Shown one piece after another: positions 25,267 through 38,400 of a stretch of 64,000 nt of DNA. The notes beneath the pieces were generated by a model. The model worked only from the letters and a program-made list of their open reading frames with translations. It was not told where the DNA came from and made no database searches. The first letter of the stretch is position 1, and each line of letters starts with the position of its first letter. The stretch is from Tilletiaria anomala UBC 951 (Eukaryota; Basidiomycota; Exobasidiomycetes; Georgefischeriales; Tilletiariaceae): assembly GCF_000711695.1 (NCBI RefSeq), contig NW_013546988.1:1-64000 (forward strand), written 5' to 3'. The translations under genes were made by a program, and so were the position numbers.

Positions 25267-25730
25267 CGATCCAGCACTCTGAAATACTTTATACCACCGC
25301 GCCCTCGCATATTCTCCACATGTATCCCTTGACCTTTCTAATCATGAGCCATGCTTCTTTGCCACCTACTCTTTGCATTTACCCTTGTAAAATGGCCGTG
25401 TTTATAAAGAGTGAGGGTGAGAAGATGTAATTGTGCCTGCCGATTGAAGGCTCAAGAGTCCACAGGGACGTGATGCGCCACACCGCCCACACCATGTGTC
25501 ATCACAATCCCTCTCTGTCCCTTTCATCGCCTCCCCCTTCCAAGGACGGCTCAGAATCGCCTTGGACCCTCGACCGTTCCAGATCACCTCCGATTCCATG
25601 TATTTGGTGCCTCTGCCATGCCTTCATAGGTGTTTCTCTACTCATTGGCAACACAGCGGACCGCGCTAGCAGCTAGTACGAGTGGACGGGTGAAAGACTT
25701 CCACTTGCTGCGCGATCAGTCAAGCGCACG
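25267..25730. other. Spacer between YTP1-like gene and SCY1
   Basis: This 464-bp spacer lies between tandem genes and should hold the YTP1-like 3' UTR and the SCY1 promoter. Nothing else is recognised. Confidence 0.4.
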
Positions 25731-28700
25731 ATGGCAGCTGCCTTCCTCAGCCAGGTCTCGTCCTTCATGTGAGTACTAGACCGATTGGTACACCCTTGAA
25801 AAGGCTCGACATGGCTGAATTTTCTATCCCCTACCTCTGAATTCCTTCATGCCAGTGGACGGACGAGCATATCGGCCAATTACACATTTGACGAGAATTC
25901 CCCACCGTGAGCATCAACCATATTGCAACTGCCACCGTTGAAGCGATGTATCGGCTGACCTGCTGGACCTGTTTGTTGTAGGTCACAAGTCGGTCTGTGG
26001 AAAGTCTACAAGGCCACTCGGAATGCTGGCACAAGCGCTGCTGTAAACACGGGCAGGCAGAATGTCAGCGTCTGGGTGCACAAGCTAGAGGCGAGAGGCA
26101 GGGAGCGAGAAGCAGTGGTTGAACAGGCAAAGAAGGAGGTGGGTTTATGGGCTATGGCGACACGTTCACGCCAATTTTTTTCTGACGGATAGTCTTTATA
26201 GGCATCTGCTATGACTCGCTTGAGACATCCTTGCGTCTTGGAGGTTGTCGAACCCCTAGAGGAGACAAGGTATGAACTGACCTTCGCCACCGAGCAGATT
26301 GTCGCACCATTGCAAGAAGCGCTGCACAGCGACAGCAGAAATGATATCCAGCTCGACGAAGTGGAAACTCAAAAGGGCCTTCTGCAGGTGCGCTCAACTG
26401 ATCCATTTTGCGCTACGTTAGGCCGATGCTCAACATGTTGCTTCTGCTGGATCCCCAGGTTGCGCGGGGACTAGAGTTTCTGCACGATGCAAAAATGGTC
26501 CATTCGAATCTCACGCCAGATGCAGTTTTGATCAATGCCAAAGGTGACTGGAAGATTGGTGGCTTCGCATTGTGAGTTTTCTATTCGCAGACACAATGAC
26601 GCCATACTAACTTTCATCACATCAGCCTGACACCTCTACAATCGGCGGATGGACGGCCCACAGCCTGGACTTTCCCTGATTATAACGCTGCCCTACCTGC
26701 CGCAATGTCGCGGCATTGGGACTACATGGCTCCCGAGTATGCGATCGACGAGAAACTGGAGATGGCGAACGACATGTATGCCCTCGGCTGCATAATCTTT
26801 GCGGTCCACAACAAGGGTAGCCCACCCTTCCGCAATCGGAATAGCGCCGTTACTTTGCGACAGAACGCAGACGAGCTGTCCACCGTCATTGGGAGCACCT
26901 CTTGGGCTAGGATGGGCGCTGATGTCCTCAGTAAGCCTATTGTGACAGTTATTGCCACGGGAGAGAGTGTCTAACGTGGCGCTGCCTCTCAGGTATTCTC
27001 AGTTCTCTTCTCACCCGATACCCAGTATCAAGGCTGACTGCCAAGTCGTTCCAAAAGAGCAACTATTTCAACAACATCCTTGTCTCTACGCTCAAGTTCA
27101 TGGAAAGAGACAATTTCGCAGGGCGACAGAAAGAGGAACGGGTCCAATTTTTGAAAGGGCTCATGAATGTCCTACCGCAATTCTCAGATCGACTACTAAG
27201 AAGGAAAATGCTTCCGGCACTATTGGAACTCATGTCGGATCGCTCTCTTCTGCCATTTATTCTACCAAATGTCTTTTACATCTCCAAGAATCTCTGTGAG
27301 CCAAGAAAGTGCGCGCGCAGCCATCTTCGTTGTGCTGACTCGTCAAATACATGGAGCCATGATCGAATTTTCCAACAGCATATTACCAAAGCTGCAACCG
27401 CTCTTCCAGATTCAAGACCCGCCGCAGAATCTGCGTACGTGAAGGCGCAAAAAGGGCTTGTTTCCACGTGTTGACCCTGTTATGCCCTCCTCTCTTCCTG
27501 ACATCCAGTGCTTCTCCTCGAACAGATCGAGCTCTTCGTGACTAAGACCAGCCCCTCTGTGTTTCGCGAAGGAGTAACGCCTTTGCTCTATTCTTCGCTC
27601 GAATCGGAGCACGCCACCGTCCAAGAGCGAGCTTTGAAAGTCGTTCCGCGACTGTGTGAGATCCTCGAGTACTCACACGTGAAGGAAGTTCTCTTTCCAA
27701 AGATTGCGGCGTTGTTTACGAGGACTAAAGTGCTCAGCGTCAAGTGCAATACGCTCATCTGCTTTCATTCGATGATCGCTGTGCTCGACAAGTATACCCT
27801 GACGGAGAAGCTCGTGCCACTTCTCTCTCGTATCAAAACTAAAGAGCCTTCAGTGATGGTGAGCTTTACGATGACGTACCAGATGGAAGAGATACATGCT
27901 GACTTAAGCTCACCATCCTGCAGATTGCCACACTCGCAGTATACGAGGTCATGTCGAAGAAGGTTGATAGAGAGACGCTCGGTTCGGCCATCATCCCCCA
28001 GCTATGGACAATGTCCATGGGCCCGCTTCTGAATGCGGATCAGTTTGTGCGTTTCATGAAAGCTGTGAAGGAGATGGGCACTCGAGTCGAGTCGGAACGT
28101 GAGTCGCAGCGGGCATCTTAAAGGTTACGCATGATCCATATGTTGACATTGTTCGTCTCGCCCCTCAGATCTCCAACATTTGAAGGAGGTGAAGCGCATG
28201 CAGGAGCACACAGACAGCTATGTGTCAGGACAACAAGCAGGAGGGCTTGGACGTGGCGTCACAAATATCGACAGCAGCAAGGGCGAAATCGACTTCGCCA
28301 CCCTAATCGGCTCAGCGCACTCAATTGGGAAGGAAATTGTCAAGGACAAGCCGCAAGGAGCGGATCCCTTTGGCCTGGACGAGTTCGACACCGTGAGCGT
28401 GCTTCCGTGGACTCGTTCTCTGGAATGATCGCATCCTGACAAATACTTGTGTCCTCCAGCTCACAAGCCATTCCTCAACTCCGTTGCCAGGCTCGACGCC
28501 AGCGCTGACACCATCACATACTGGTAGCAATGCAGCTAGTGCTAGCAGCGGTTTGGTCACGCCGGCAATGATGTCGAATGGTGCGTCGCTAACTACTGCC
28601 ACTGCGTCACGCCCAGGAATCTCGCCCGTTGCGACGAGCGCATTTCGCGTGCTCCAGTTGAGTGCGCCCCCGAGCGCGCCATCGGCTTCTTCGCTTGCTC

Positions 28701-29161
28701 CCACCCTTTCCAAGCCGCTTGCTCCCAGCAGCACAGGTGGCAGTCGGGCTGTTACTCCCACGTGGACGAGCTATCCGCTCGCGCCAACTTCGAGCAACAC
28801 CAGCGGTAGTAACGCCAACAGCAGTCAGTCATCATACATGAATGGCGCTTCAAATTACAACATCAGTCTGAGTTCCCAGTCAACCCAACCTTCGATGCCG
28901 CTAACCAAACCCATGTCTACGGGGCTCGGTGCGGCGCCGCTACCACCCCTTCAGCCAAGTGGCAGCTCGTTGAGCAACCTGTCTGGAATTGCCTCTGTTT
29001 CGGGCTCTGTCCCTTCTTCCGGCACTCAAGGAGTTGGGACTGGAGCGAGTAGGCCTGTACAGTCACCGGGATGGGGAACGGTGTTGACACCGTCCAAAGC
29101 GCCGGGCGCCGCCGCGGAAAATAAGCAAAATGATTGGAGCGACTTTGATCCGTTGCGGTGA
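25731..29161 (+). CDS. SCY1: SCY1/SCYL2-family pseudokinase
   Basis: Catalytically inactive kinase with HEAT repeats; the family works in clathrin-dependent Golgi-endosome traffic. Twelve exons fit in phase: 25731-25768, 25856-25906, 25982-26138, 26202-26387, 26459-26571, 26626-26930, 26993-27295, 27357-27434, 27509-27858, 27924-28098, 28169-28392 and 28460-29161, giving about 893 residues. HRD is replaced by HSN (KMVHSNLTPDAVL) and DFG by GGF, as expected for a pseudokinase. WDYMAPEYA and MYALGCIIF remain. The HEAT region starts near LPFILPNVFYISKN and runs through VLDKYTLTEKLVPLL. The C-terminus is Ser/Thr/Pro-rich and ends DWSDFDPLR. The intron 27296-27356 needs an unusual GAG acceptor: reading straight through shifts the frame, while this splice restores family length (NLSMIEFSNSILPKLQPLF). 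Confidence 0.9.
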
Positions 29162-30524
29162 TCAGATGCGGGCTGCTGTAGTATACAGGCGCGTCTGATA
29201 TACATTAAATGGCTTGTTGGAACCAAGAGCTATTACTTATGACTTGCAAGGCTGAGCAGGTATGCGTCATTTTACGTGATTATTGGCGAATCGCCAGAGA
29301 TGGTCCGATTGCAATGCAGAATAGAGCTCGTCCAGCCGACGGTACACCATACCGAGGCTGGGCGAATAGGGGCTCCCAGCAACTTGGTTCATGCACGCAA
29401 ATACGCGGGTGCGGGGGCCCCTTATATGCATCTCATGGTCTTCGCCTCGTCGCAAGCAGGCAGCTCATCCCCACTACCCGTGTCATATCCCTCCAATCGC
29501 TGTTGCCGAACTTCCCTTTGAAATTGAATGATCGCCTTGGCCATGTTCCTGGAGATTTTCTTGCCCCGTGTGCGGGCCAACAGTTCGGCCGAACGAGACA
29601 TTGGGAGCGCCGCTGTAGCCGCCCTTTCTCGCTTGCTTACAATGGTAGGTCTTGGAAGCTGAGCGTGCTCGTTCGGAAAGCAAAGCACCGAGGAGAAGAA
29701 CCATGGCTTCCATAATGAGCTGCTGCACGATCGGCCTCGACTGCTTGTCCCGGGAAAGGTGGCGTCACCCGCGGAGCCCTCTTCACTCGAGGCCTAACGC
29801 GACAGATAACTATATTTTTGGTGACGTTGTAAGTCTCACAAGCGTTGACGGGTGGTACCAGGCGTACGAACCACAGAGGCAACGACTGGCAAGACCACGT
29901 ATGTGGTCAGCCTACAGTTGACTTAGTGGGCCTTCTATTCACTGGAGCGCATCAGCAAGCGGAGTCCAACCGATGCACGCCTTCTCATACTCAAACGGTG
30001 ACAACGCAGGGAGATGGCTGGCCAGGCTGGGACCACGGCGCGACGACACCATGATGCATGATGGATGGCCCATATACTTTTACTGACGAACTGACGCGTT
30101 GACGAATGGAGCACGTCTCCGTAGCTCCATCCTCGATGCCGTCTCTCAGAGCAAAGCCCGACAGAAAGCTCTCGGCTTTGGATTGCTTGAAAGCGTGCTT
30201 GTAAACACATGCAAGCTTGGTCAAGCTCGGTGCAATTCTCGCCTTGAACCATCCGCTCCCGTTACGTTCCGCTGCGGTTTCAGCGCAGAGAATACATTGT
30301 CGGCGCAATATAGCTGCGGCAAGTTGTCGCATTCTTTTTGCAAGTAGAATCAATACCCTGTGTGCGCGCGCCACCCGCCCACCACCGCCACGACTCGCAC
30401 TCATGGAGGTCCAATTGGACTTCTTCGCCTTCTCGATAGCTGGAGATATTGCAGCGTCAACCTCAAAGAAATCTCCCCAACTGGTTCCAACGTCAGTCGG
30501 CAACGAGGGAAAACATTCGCCAAC
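29162..30524. other. Intergenic region between SCY1 and RPS19
   Basis: A 1.36-kb spacer. A minus-strand frame at 29422-29601 (59 codons from ATG, basic and Arg/Gln-rich) is the only vaguely protein-like stretch, and I could not build a gene around it. The right end must hold the RPS19 promoter. Confidence 0.35.
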
Positions 30525-31662
30525 ATGCCGAACGTCAGGGATGTCGCCGCTGATGTCTTCATCAAGGAGTACGCAGAGCACCTGAGGCGGTCGGGTGAGT
30601 AACGTCCACCTTCTTCAACCTTTGCCGTGTCTTAGAGGCATTCGGCAGCGAGCAAGCAAGCAGCGGGCTGCAGAGGCAGCAGGTACAATACACTGAAGGA
30701 TCAGGCTGCTGGAGGAAGAGAGGCTGCCATCTAAGGGTCGCTGGACAATTGAAGGGAGTGCGTCCAAGGGTTGCCGCTCAAATTATTAAGCTGGTCAATT
30801 CTACCGACCTCCTTGAGCCGCGCGAGGTGATTCTTGCAGCAGAAAGAGGCAGGGGTGCTTGGAGGATATGCAGATTGGCAGACTGTGATAATATACCGGC
30901 CGATCGCTACATGGTATCTTAACATCGCCAAGGGGAAAGGTTACTGTGGATTGTAAGATCCTCAATGGCCCGCACTACCCATCCGACATGGAAGGTCAAC
31001 CGCTGTCGATTGGATACATCGTATCTTGGATGGCACTGGAAGGTTTGGGTTGATGGTTGAATTGGGGTTTTGAAACAAGATGCGATGAGCAGTATCACTG
31101 CTGCATGTCACACCTCTGTGGTCGCTGTCGCTACAGTAGTCTCTATAAGGCTCCTTTCAGTGAGCTGACTCAATATTATTCGTGCTAACAGGCAAGATGG
31201 AGCTGCCGACCTGGGTTGACATTGTCAAGACCGGTGCATACAAGGAGCTCGCTCCGTACGATGAGACCTGGTTCTACGTCCGTGCTGGTGAGTTATGCAT
31301 TCGCACCGGCACCCGTGCCAATGTCGAGCTTTCACACTGAACTGCTGTTTGCTGCCTGCAAAGCCGCTCTCGCTCGCCACATCTACCTGCGCAAGTCGGT
31401 CGGCATTGGTGCGCTTTGCAAGCTGCACGGTGGTGCCGCGAACCGGGGGTTCCGTCCATCGAAGCACATGCCCGCATCTGGCAGCGTCCAGCGCAAGGTC
31501 GTGCAGGCACTCGAATCGATCGGTGTCCTGGAGAAGGACCCCAAGGGTGGCAGGAGGATCAGCCAGGATGGCATGCGTGATCTGGACCGCATCGCTGTCG
31601 CCTGCCTCGAGAAGGAGCGGGAAGGCGAGGAGGAAGAGGACGAGGACGAGGACGAAGAGTAA
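30525..31662 (+). CDS. RPS19: 40S ribosomal protein eS19
   Basis: Structural protein of the small ribosomal subunit needed for 18S rRNA maturation. Exons 30525-30594, 31192-31287 and 31364-31662 (introns of 597 and 76 nt, both phase 1) give about 154 residues. The family sequence is clear: [59 protein letters not shown] and SPKGGRRIS-like [20 protein letters not shown]. The second acceptor is AAG rather than CAG. The first intron is the longest in the window. The C-terminus carries a run of about 14 Glu/Asp residues, longer than the short LEEDE end of the yeast protein. Fungal ribosomal-protein genes often place an intron just after the start region, as here. Confidence 0.96.
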
Positions 31663-34600
31663 AGTGGTTTCGCTGTCGCGTCGTAGTCACGGAATGGGGT
31701 CATGCACAAGCATGTGCAGTTGCTCTCGCGCAGCCTCAGTGCAGCGCGCAGCTCTTCTAAAATTGGTTGGCGGCACACCGCTCGTCAGCTCTCCCTCCAA
31801 ACACTCGGCTCGCAAGCACTGTAATCTCTTGCTGTTGCCGCGGCGGGCCTGTCGGAGGTCGCCGTTGGCTTGTATTCACACTGCATTCTGACAACCACTA
31901 ACATGGCATACGCTGATCACTCGTATCCCTTGCACATTGCGTTCCTGTCTCGTTACCTCATTACTGTGCCATATGCGTGAAGAAGTGGAGTGCAGGGTAC
32001 AGTCCGCCGTTTCACCTGCTTCAGGACCATTCCCTGTGTGCCCGTGGATCCTAACCGTTTTACGGACTCAAGTACGTGTTCGAATGTGTGAGTGGTATTG
32101 GGCAGGATGCACCTACCAGTTGGACTGGTCTACTGGCTCTCTGCGCTCAGACCTCAAGAAGTGCCAACAAGGTGCTGGTTCTGGACCAACAATGAACCGT
32201 GAGTCTCCTACCCAATATTGCTCCCCGGTAGCCATTGGACCGTAGCTACATGAAGGCCGCAAACCATGTCGACGCTCCAAAAAAGGCCTTGGCGACCAAG
32301 CATGCGGACCTCCATATAGTCGAGGTGAATTGGCGACACGATGACCTTAAATGTACGACAAAGCATGTGGCGTGATGCGCTACAAGGCACAAATGTCTCC
32401 TAAGTTTACGATGGCATGGATGCCATGACCGCATGAGCGATCCGAGTTGTTGACTGTCGAGGGTCGATGTGGACTCTGTGGAGACGAGACGTTTGAAGAT
32501 GTCCTTACTACATGCATATATCACGTGACGGCATGTGTCAGCCAGTCGCTTTGGGTGTCCAATATTTCTGCATTCATGCATGCATGCGTTTACATATTAC
32601 TTTGCCGCCGCTCGAGTCTCGAGTGTCGACACTGTTACACTTGTACATACAAGCTGAATAGACTACTGAGAGTCTACTGGCTGTGACTGAGATGTGTTGA
32701 CAGGCGCCAGAGAACATCATGGCCGTATGAGGAGAGAGGGCATAGTCGCTTTTACAATCCGGATGGAAAAATAGGGCCGTTTCACCTATGACTTTTTAAA
32801 CTCGTCTGAGGTTTCGGAGGCCCTGAGCGCACATCGGACATCTTGTCGTATCCTACTGCGGCCATCAGATATTACTAAGAGGGGTCTTAATTTTTTAAGA
32901 AAATGCGTGCAGCAAACATGATGAGCTAAAATGTGGCTGTGACACTGCGCGGACGCAGGAGGCCGCCTGTCAGATGACAAAGACGATGGCTGGGAGAATC
33001 TTCCAAGGTGCGGACGCAGGAAAAAAAACGACCAGGGGGCCTTGCTTCGGGTGTGCGAAACTCCCGGAACTCGGGAGAAGGTCATAAATTTAATGGGCGC
33101 AGGAGCCTCTTGCATGCTGCTTTCGGGTCCCGGGCGCCAGGTCGCTGCTGCCCGTAAGGCTGCACTCTGTTCTCACTGCTGCACTGTCTCTATGGGCTGG
33201 GGGTGGCAGCGCAAGATCAAAAGGAAAGAATACTTCCGCAAATTCGGATATCGGGACATCATGGCTGGTTTATATGCACCAGCTGCAGCCGCTTGCCAGC
33301 CACTTAATCGGTGTACTTCTGGCAACTCAATTGGCTTTTCTCTGTAGGCGTAAAAATAATTCTAAAATACAGACATGCAAGTATGTAAAATGCGTTTAAC
33401 TGCTCTGCTACCCTAGCTGCCAGACAAATTATCATCATTTCAGAATGGCGCGGATCGTTGATTCTCGCAAAATATTTGAAGTCCTCCGGAGAAAGCAGGA
33501 GAAAGGAACAAGAAGGAATCTAATTCCCACGAAAGAAAATCCTGTTAATGTGAGAAGGAAGAGCACTGGAGAGGCTCTTCGGAAGACGAGCCATATGCTG
33601 CGGTTTAGCTGTCCCCGTGTTGTACTGCGTATCATCATCACCTTGATGCGTCCCAGCACCTATGTTTCAACCGGTTTAAGTGTTGGTCACAGGGCGTGAC
33701 AGTTTGTATGTAGTTTATTCATCATTTTATTTTATTTTGACCAATGTCTTAGCATATGCAGTCGATTCCAGTGCTTGGGAAGAGCCAAACAAGAGCCGAT
33801 CCCCCCATAAGAAGCACGCGCTACGCCAAAGCAGAAGCAGCAGTCATGCATGATGATGGGATGAGAGGAGTTCTGAATATGAAGGGACAATCGGTGGTAT
33901 TATGACGAGCGGGTGACAGCTTCAGATTCGAACATAGAGAAGTATGCGCGAGGATGAGCTGGTGCATGCCTCTATTAAATTTCCTTTTTGGACAGCTGGT
34001 GAGCGCGCCAGGGTCTGCAGTCGGCCTAAGGATGAGCTTTCATCACCATCATCATCAGTAAAATAAATAAATAAAACTTAATAAAAAAACTTGTGGGGCG
34101 GCCGCATTTAGCAGCACTGCAGCCAGCGCCATCAGGCCGTCCTGAGGCATAGCGCCCCTGTCCCAACCTTTCGAGCCTCTATGTATCATGGCCTATCACT
34201 GCGCGAGCGTGCAGCTGGCTCGTTCGCAAGGAGGAATAGGAAGCAGGTGAATAGAAACGACTGTGCTTGCCATGATGTTGTGGACCTTGCTTCTTGACGA
34301 GACGCAGACCCAGGTGGCCGGAAGAGCATGCGCTGCCGCGCTGCTACCGTTGATGGCTCGCTATAGTCTATCCTGTATTGTACACTTGATTCCTTCTCTC
34401 CTTTTGAGAAATGTAGTTAAGCTGTGAGCGGTCTGTTGGCTGGACAAAAACAACAAGAGAGATGGCGAGCAAACATGGAGGGAAAAGAAAGAAATTGACT
34501 CTCGAGGGCTTGGGCACTGCCACGCGCCCACATTTGGCCGCTGATCGATTTGGGGGGCGCCCATTTCTTTCTTTATCGCCTCTTTGTTTAACTTTTTGTT

Positions 34601-35434
34601 TTTGGGCACCAACGCGCTCTAATGCTCAGAGGCTGTTGGTGTTCGCCCACGAGAGGAGAGTCAAGGTGGCATGCCACCCACCTGTCCTAGAGTGTGATGT
34701 GTTGTATGTGATGCACGCATCCTCACAACCCCCTTCACACAACACCATCTCCGCAGGTCTCGTCATCAGCAGCCGCCTCCATCTCTTGTCTCCACCATCC
34801 CCCATCCACCGACGGATCCATCTTTACACGTCGCTGCCCCCTCAGCAAGTCATCCCACCCTGATGGACGAACACGACGTCCATCTCTCGTAGTAGACGTG
34901 TTTCCAATTTCCTTTCTCAGATGTGTGCAGCTGGCTCTGTGCGTCGTCGTCCCCACTTCACCACTCACCCATCGTGCTCGGATCCACCCACCCCCTTCCT
35001 CCCCTGAAAGTGAGTCGATTGGCAATGCGAGTGCGGCAGAGAGCTCGTGTGTGTAGAAATAGCGCGACTTTCTCCTGTGCATCGGTCCATGGGATAAACG
35101 CTTGCGTCCTGGCGCCATCCCCTCTTCGGTGTACAGTCACAAGAGCCCGCCGTACAGCAGAGAAGCGCTGCTCGCTCCTGTTGGGCCGGCTAACACATTC
35201 AGCCGCCACTTCCCAAGTGGTCATCTGGCGGGGTGCCTGCCGGTTCGCTTGTGCAACAAGAGCTGGGTGAAGACATCAAGCGCGAAATCAGCTGTCCTTG
35301 TCGCGTCCCTAGGAGTATTGTGGGAGGCAAAGAATGAGCGCTGACTCTTCCACACCCTTCAGGCGCATTCTCCCGACCCTCGAGAACGAGGTAGCTAGCG
35401 AGCACCAAACGATACGGACAGGACCGTGACCACC
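31663..35434. other. 3.8-kb gene-free region
   Basis: The largest non-coding block of the window. It is locally AT-rich between about 32850 and 34090, ending in a TAAA-type simple repeat (about 34059-34092). A 12-nt element GCGGACGCAGGA occurs near 32950 and, as GCGGACGCAGGA, again near 33010. A TCACGTGA octamer lies near 32520. The last kilobase has pyrimidine-rich stretches and probably holds the RasGEF promoter and a long 5' leader. No protein similarity, tRNA or transposon ends were seen. Confidence 0.4.
34059..34092. repeat. AT-rich simple repeat (TAAA-type)
   Basis: Imperfect AAATAAATAAATAAAA run followed by an A tract. It sits in the gene-free block; simple sequence only. Confidence 0.6.
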
Positions 35435-38400
35435 ATGGTCGCACGTGCGTCGCAAACTGGCGCCGCCGAGATGTTCTCAAACGCCTCATCGAGCGGCAGC
35501 ATCAGCGCGTCGGGCAGTCCAGTGCTGTTCAATGACGCTGCTTCGTCGTCGCCTGCCTCGACATCGTCGTACGCCTTTGAATCTGACGTTGCTAGCAGCA
35601 GCAGCGGCAGTACCAGCGGCAGGAGCAGTCGGCGGCCATCCGCACCCGAGGTAATCACTGGCCCAGACGGCGGGTTGATTGTCGTCGAGCACGTCGTCGC
35701 GCTGCACGATTTCCAGTCGAACAACTCGACCTGCCTCTCGTTCTTTGCCGGCCAGGTCATCCGCGTCTTCAACCGCGACGCTAGCGGATGGTGGGACGGA
35801 GAGCTGGACGGGCAGCGAGGCTGGTTCCCGAGCAACTATGTGGACCAGGAGGATGCTGACCACAACGAGCCCGAGCCAGACCTCGACGACGTTGTGGTTG
35901 CCAGTGCTGTTCCTAGTACCGGGCTCCTGGCTGGTGGCGCTTTTGGAGGGAAGGAGCATGGGACCAAAGATGTAGACCGGGCGAACGGCTACGCCAGCTA
36001 TCGCGGCATCGTCCCTCACGGCCGCTTGAACCACAAGGGCGGTCTGGTGATGGGCCAACCAGGCGATGCGAGCACGTTGGCGTACACGATCCTTGATCCG
36101 ATCTTCCACGCGATCGCGCTACTCCACAACGCCGTGCGAGCTAACCGCGTCGCGCACTTCCAGCCGTCGACCGCATGCGTCATCTCATCTGTGCGCAGCG
36201 TGCTCTCCGCGACCGACTGCCTGACGCGCGAGTCTCCCGTGCTGCGCGCACACCCGACGCTTGCGCGCGAGCGCAAGCAAATCCTATCCGTCCTCAGCCG
36301 CCTCGTCACACAGGCCCGCAAGGCGTCCGCTCCCATGACGGACGAGAGCGTCCGGGGCCACGAGATGGAGTCCATGCTCCGCCACGCCGAGATGGTCCTG
36401 ACCAACGTCAAGACCTTCCTCGACGTCGCCGTCGAATGCGGCCTCAAGGTCCCTGACCGCAGGTCATCGGTGTACGATGAACTGTACGGCGGCGGCGGGG
36501 AGGACGCCAGGGAGCACGACAAGACGCCCACACCCGACTCGGGCAGGCGGAAAGCAGTTGCAGCTGCAGGAGCAGCAGGAAAACCCGGCGGTGCTGGACT
36601 GACGGCTCGCAGCATGATGGATCTCCGTGGAGCCGCCTCGCTCGCAGGCTCTGACCACCGAGTGCGCTCTGGCTCCCTCGCCAGCTCATCGAACGGATCT
36701 GACGCGGGCTCCTACTCTGCAGCCGCCATCCCGCGGTCTGGGTCTTCTAACTCCATCAGCGAGCAGCATCAACAGCAGCAGCAAGCCACGTCCGTCGCGG
36801 TCAAACGGACGGCCGTCGAAGTGCTGCAGCGCCTCAACACAGCCAACGACCAGTTGCTTTCCGTTATCGCGGGGTTCATCGGGCACGTGCACACGCACAC
36901 GCGCGAGAGCCACGCGTCGAGCTTTGCGCATCTGATCGACATGACGCGCGAGGCCGTCGACGCCGTACGCAGCCTGCTCGTCGTCGTCGAGGCCGTGCAC
37001 AGCACGGCGCAGCTGCAGGCGGCCAAGCCACGGGAGATGAGCATCCTTTTCGAGACACGCGAGTCGCTCTACGAGGCCACCACTGCGCTCGTCACCGCCG
37101 CGCGCGTCATCACCGGCTCTCCTAACCCGGCGCTCCGTCACGCAGAGGACGACGAAAAGTCGAACCTGCTCCAGGCCGCCACTGGCGTCTTACGGGCCGG
37201 CGGCGAGTGTGTCGGCGCCGTCAAGCTGTGTATCGACAGGCAGGACGCTTCCATTCGCATAATCATTACCGAGATAATCTCGCAGCAGCGACCGCAGCAG
37301 CACGAGCACCAACAGCATCTACAGCAGCAGCAGGGTCGCGAGGAGGCTATGGACCCAGACGAGATGGAGCAATATGCATCTGGCCGGCGCGGAAAGAACA
37401 CATTGTCGTACCTTGGCCGCAAGGCGACAAGCCTCAATTGCGTGCGTGACCGCTACGGCTCCGACGGCCATATGAGCGGCGCCGAAGCGATCGTTGAGTC
37501 GGATGCCGAAGTGGAAGGTGAGGAGGAAGACGAGAGTGGCAGTGAGGCGCAGGCGCAGATAATGTACAGGACTCAGGGGCGCGAGCAGGAGCAAGCGCTC
37601 GAGCAGTACAACGAAGACAGCACAACCCGCATCCCCAAGAGCAGCTCCAACCTCGACCTCAATGGGCGCGACTGCTCCAAATCAACCTTTTCCAATCGCT
37701 TGGCCGTCGAGCAAGGGGGCAATAGCGGCGGCGGCAGCATCACCCGCAGCGCCAGCGGGCGCGCCCGCAGCGCCAGCATCGCCTCGCCCTCGGGCGGACG
37801 CGTCCAGCCACTACCGCCCGCGACGAAGGGCCGCACGGGTCGCGTGGACAGCGGCAGCGACCACCAGAGCGATGGCAGCGAGGGCATGTCACGCGACCAC
37901 TCACGCACGTCCGGCTCTAGCGCCGTCTCGCACCAGTCAGCGACGACGGCAGAGACATCCGCCCGGCCGTCGATCGACCGGCATGAGTCGGACCCGTTCA
38001 ACATCGAGCAGGCCGTGCCGCATACAGCGCCCATCACTGGTCACTTCCAGCGTGACGTCCCGCCGGTGTCCATGACCAAGGCTGCGCGCTCCGGCGTGCG
38101 GAGCGAAAGCAGCTCTCCCGTCCTTAGCGAGCACCCGCCCACCAGCCGCGGCCGCTCCGGCACGCTCGACCCGAGTGCTGCCTGGTCCCTCGACCAGCGC
38201 GACCAGCCACGGTACATGGCGCCGTCGTACCAACTGAGCGACGTCGTGTACAACAACGATAAGCAGCTCATCGGCGCTACACTCCAGGCGCTCGTTGAGA
38301 AGCTCACGCCGCACGACACGACCGTCGACCCGACGTTCTCGAACGCGTTTGCCATGTGCTTCCGCCTCTTCACGACGCCGCAGAGCCTCTGCGACGCCAT

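Noticed and set aside
27296-27320. 25-nt intron (GTGAGC to GCGCAG) in SCY1
   Set aside because: It restores frame but is far shorter than any other intron here and leaves about 11 extra residues against the family; the 61-nt alternative fits better.
29422-29688. Small basic minus-strand frame between SCY1 and RPS19
   Set aside because: Only 59 codons from its ATG, no family recognised, and no phase-consistent upstream exon could be built despite a nearby GTAAGC donor.
31083-31168. C/D-box snoRNA candidate inside the RPS19 first intron
   Set aside because: The C box has a mismatch, no complementary terminal stem flanks the boxes, and the CTGA word also fits the intron branch site about 25 nt before the acceptor.
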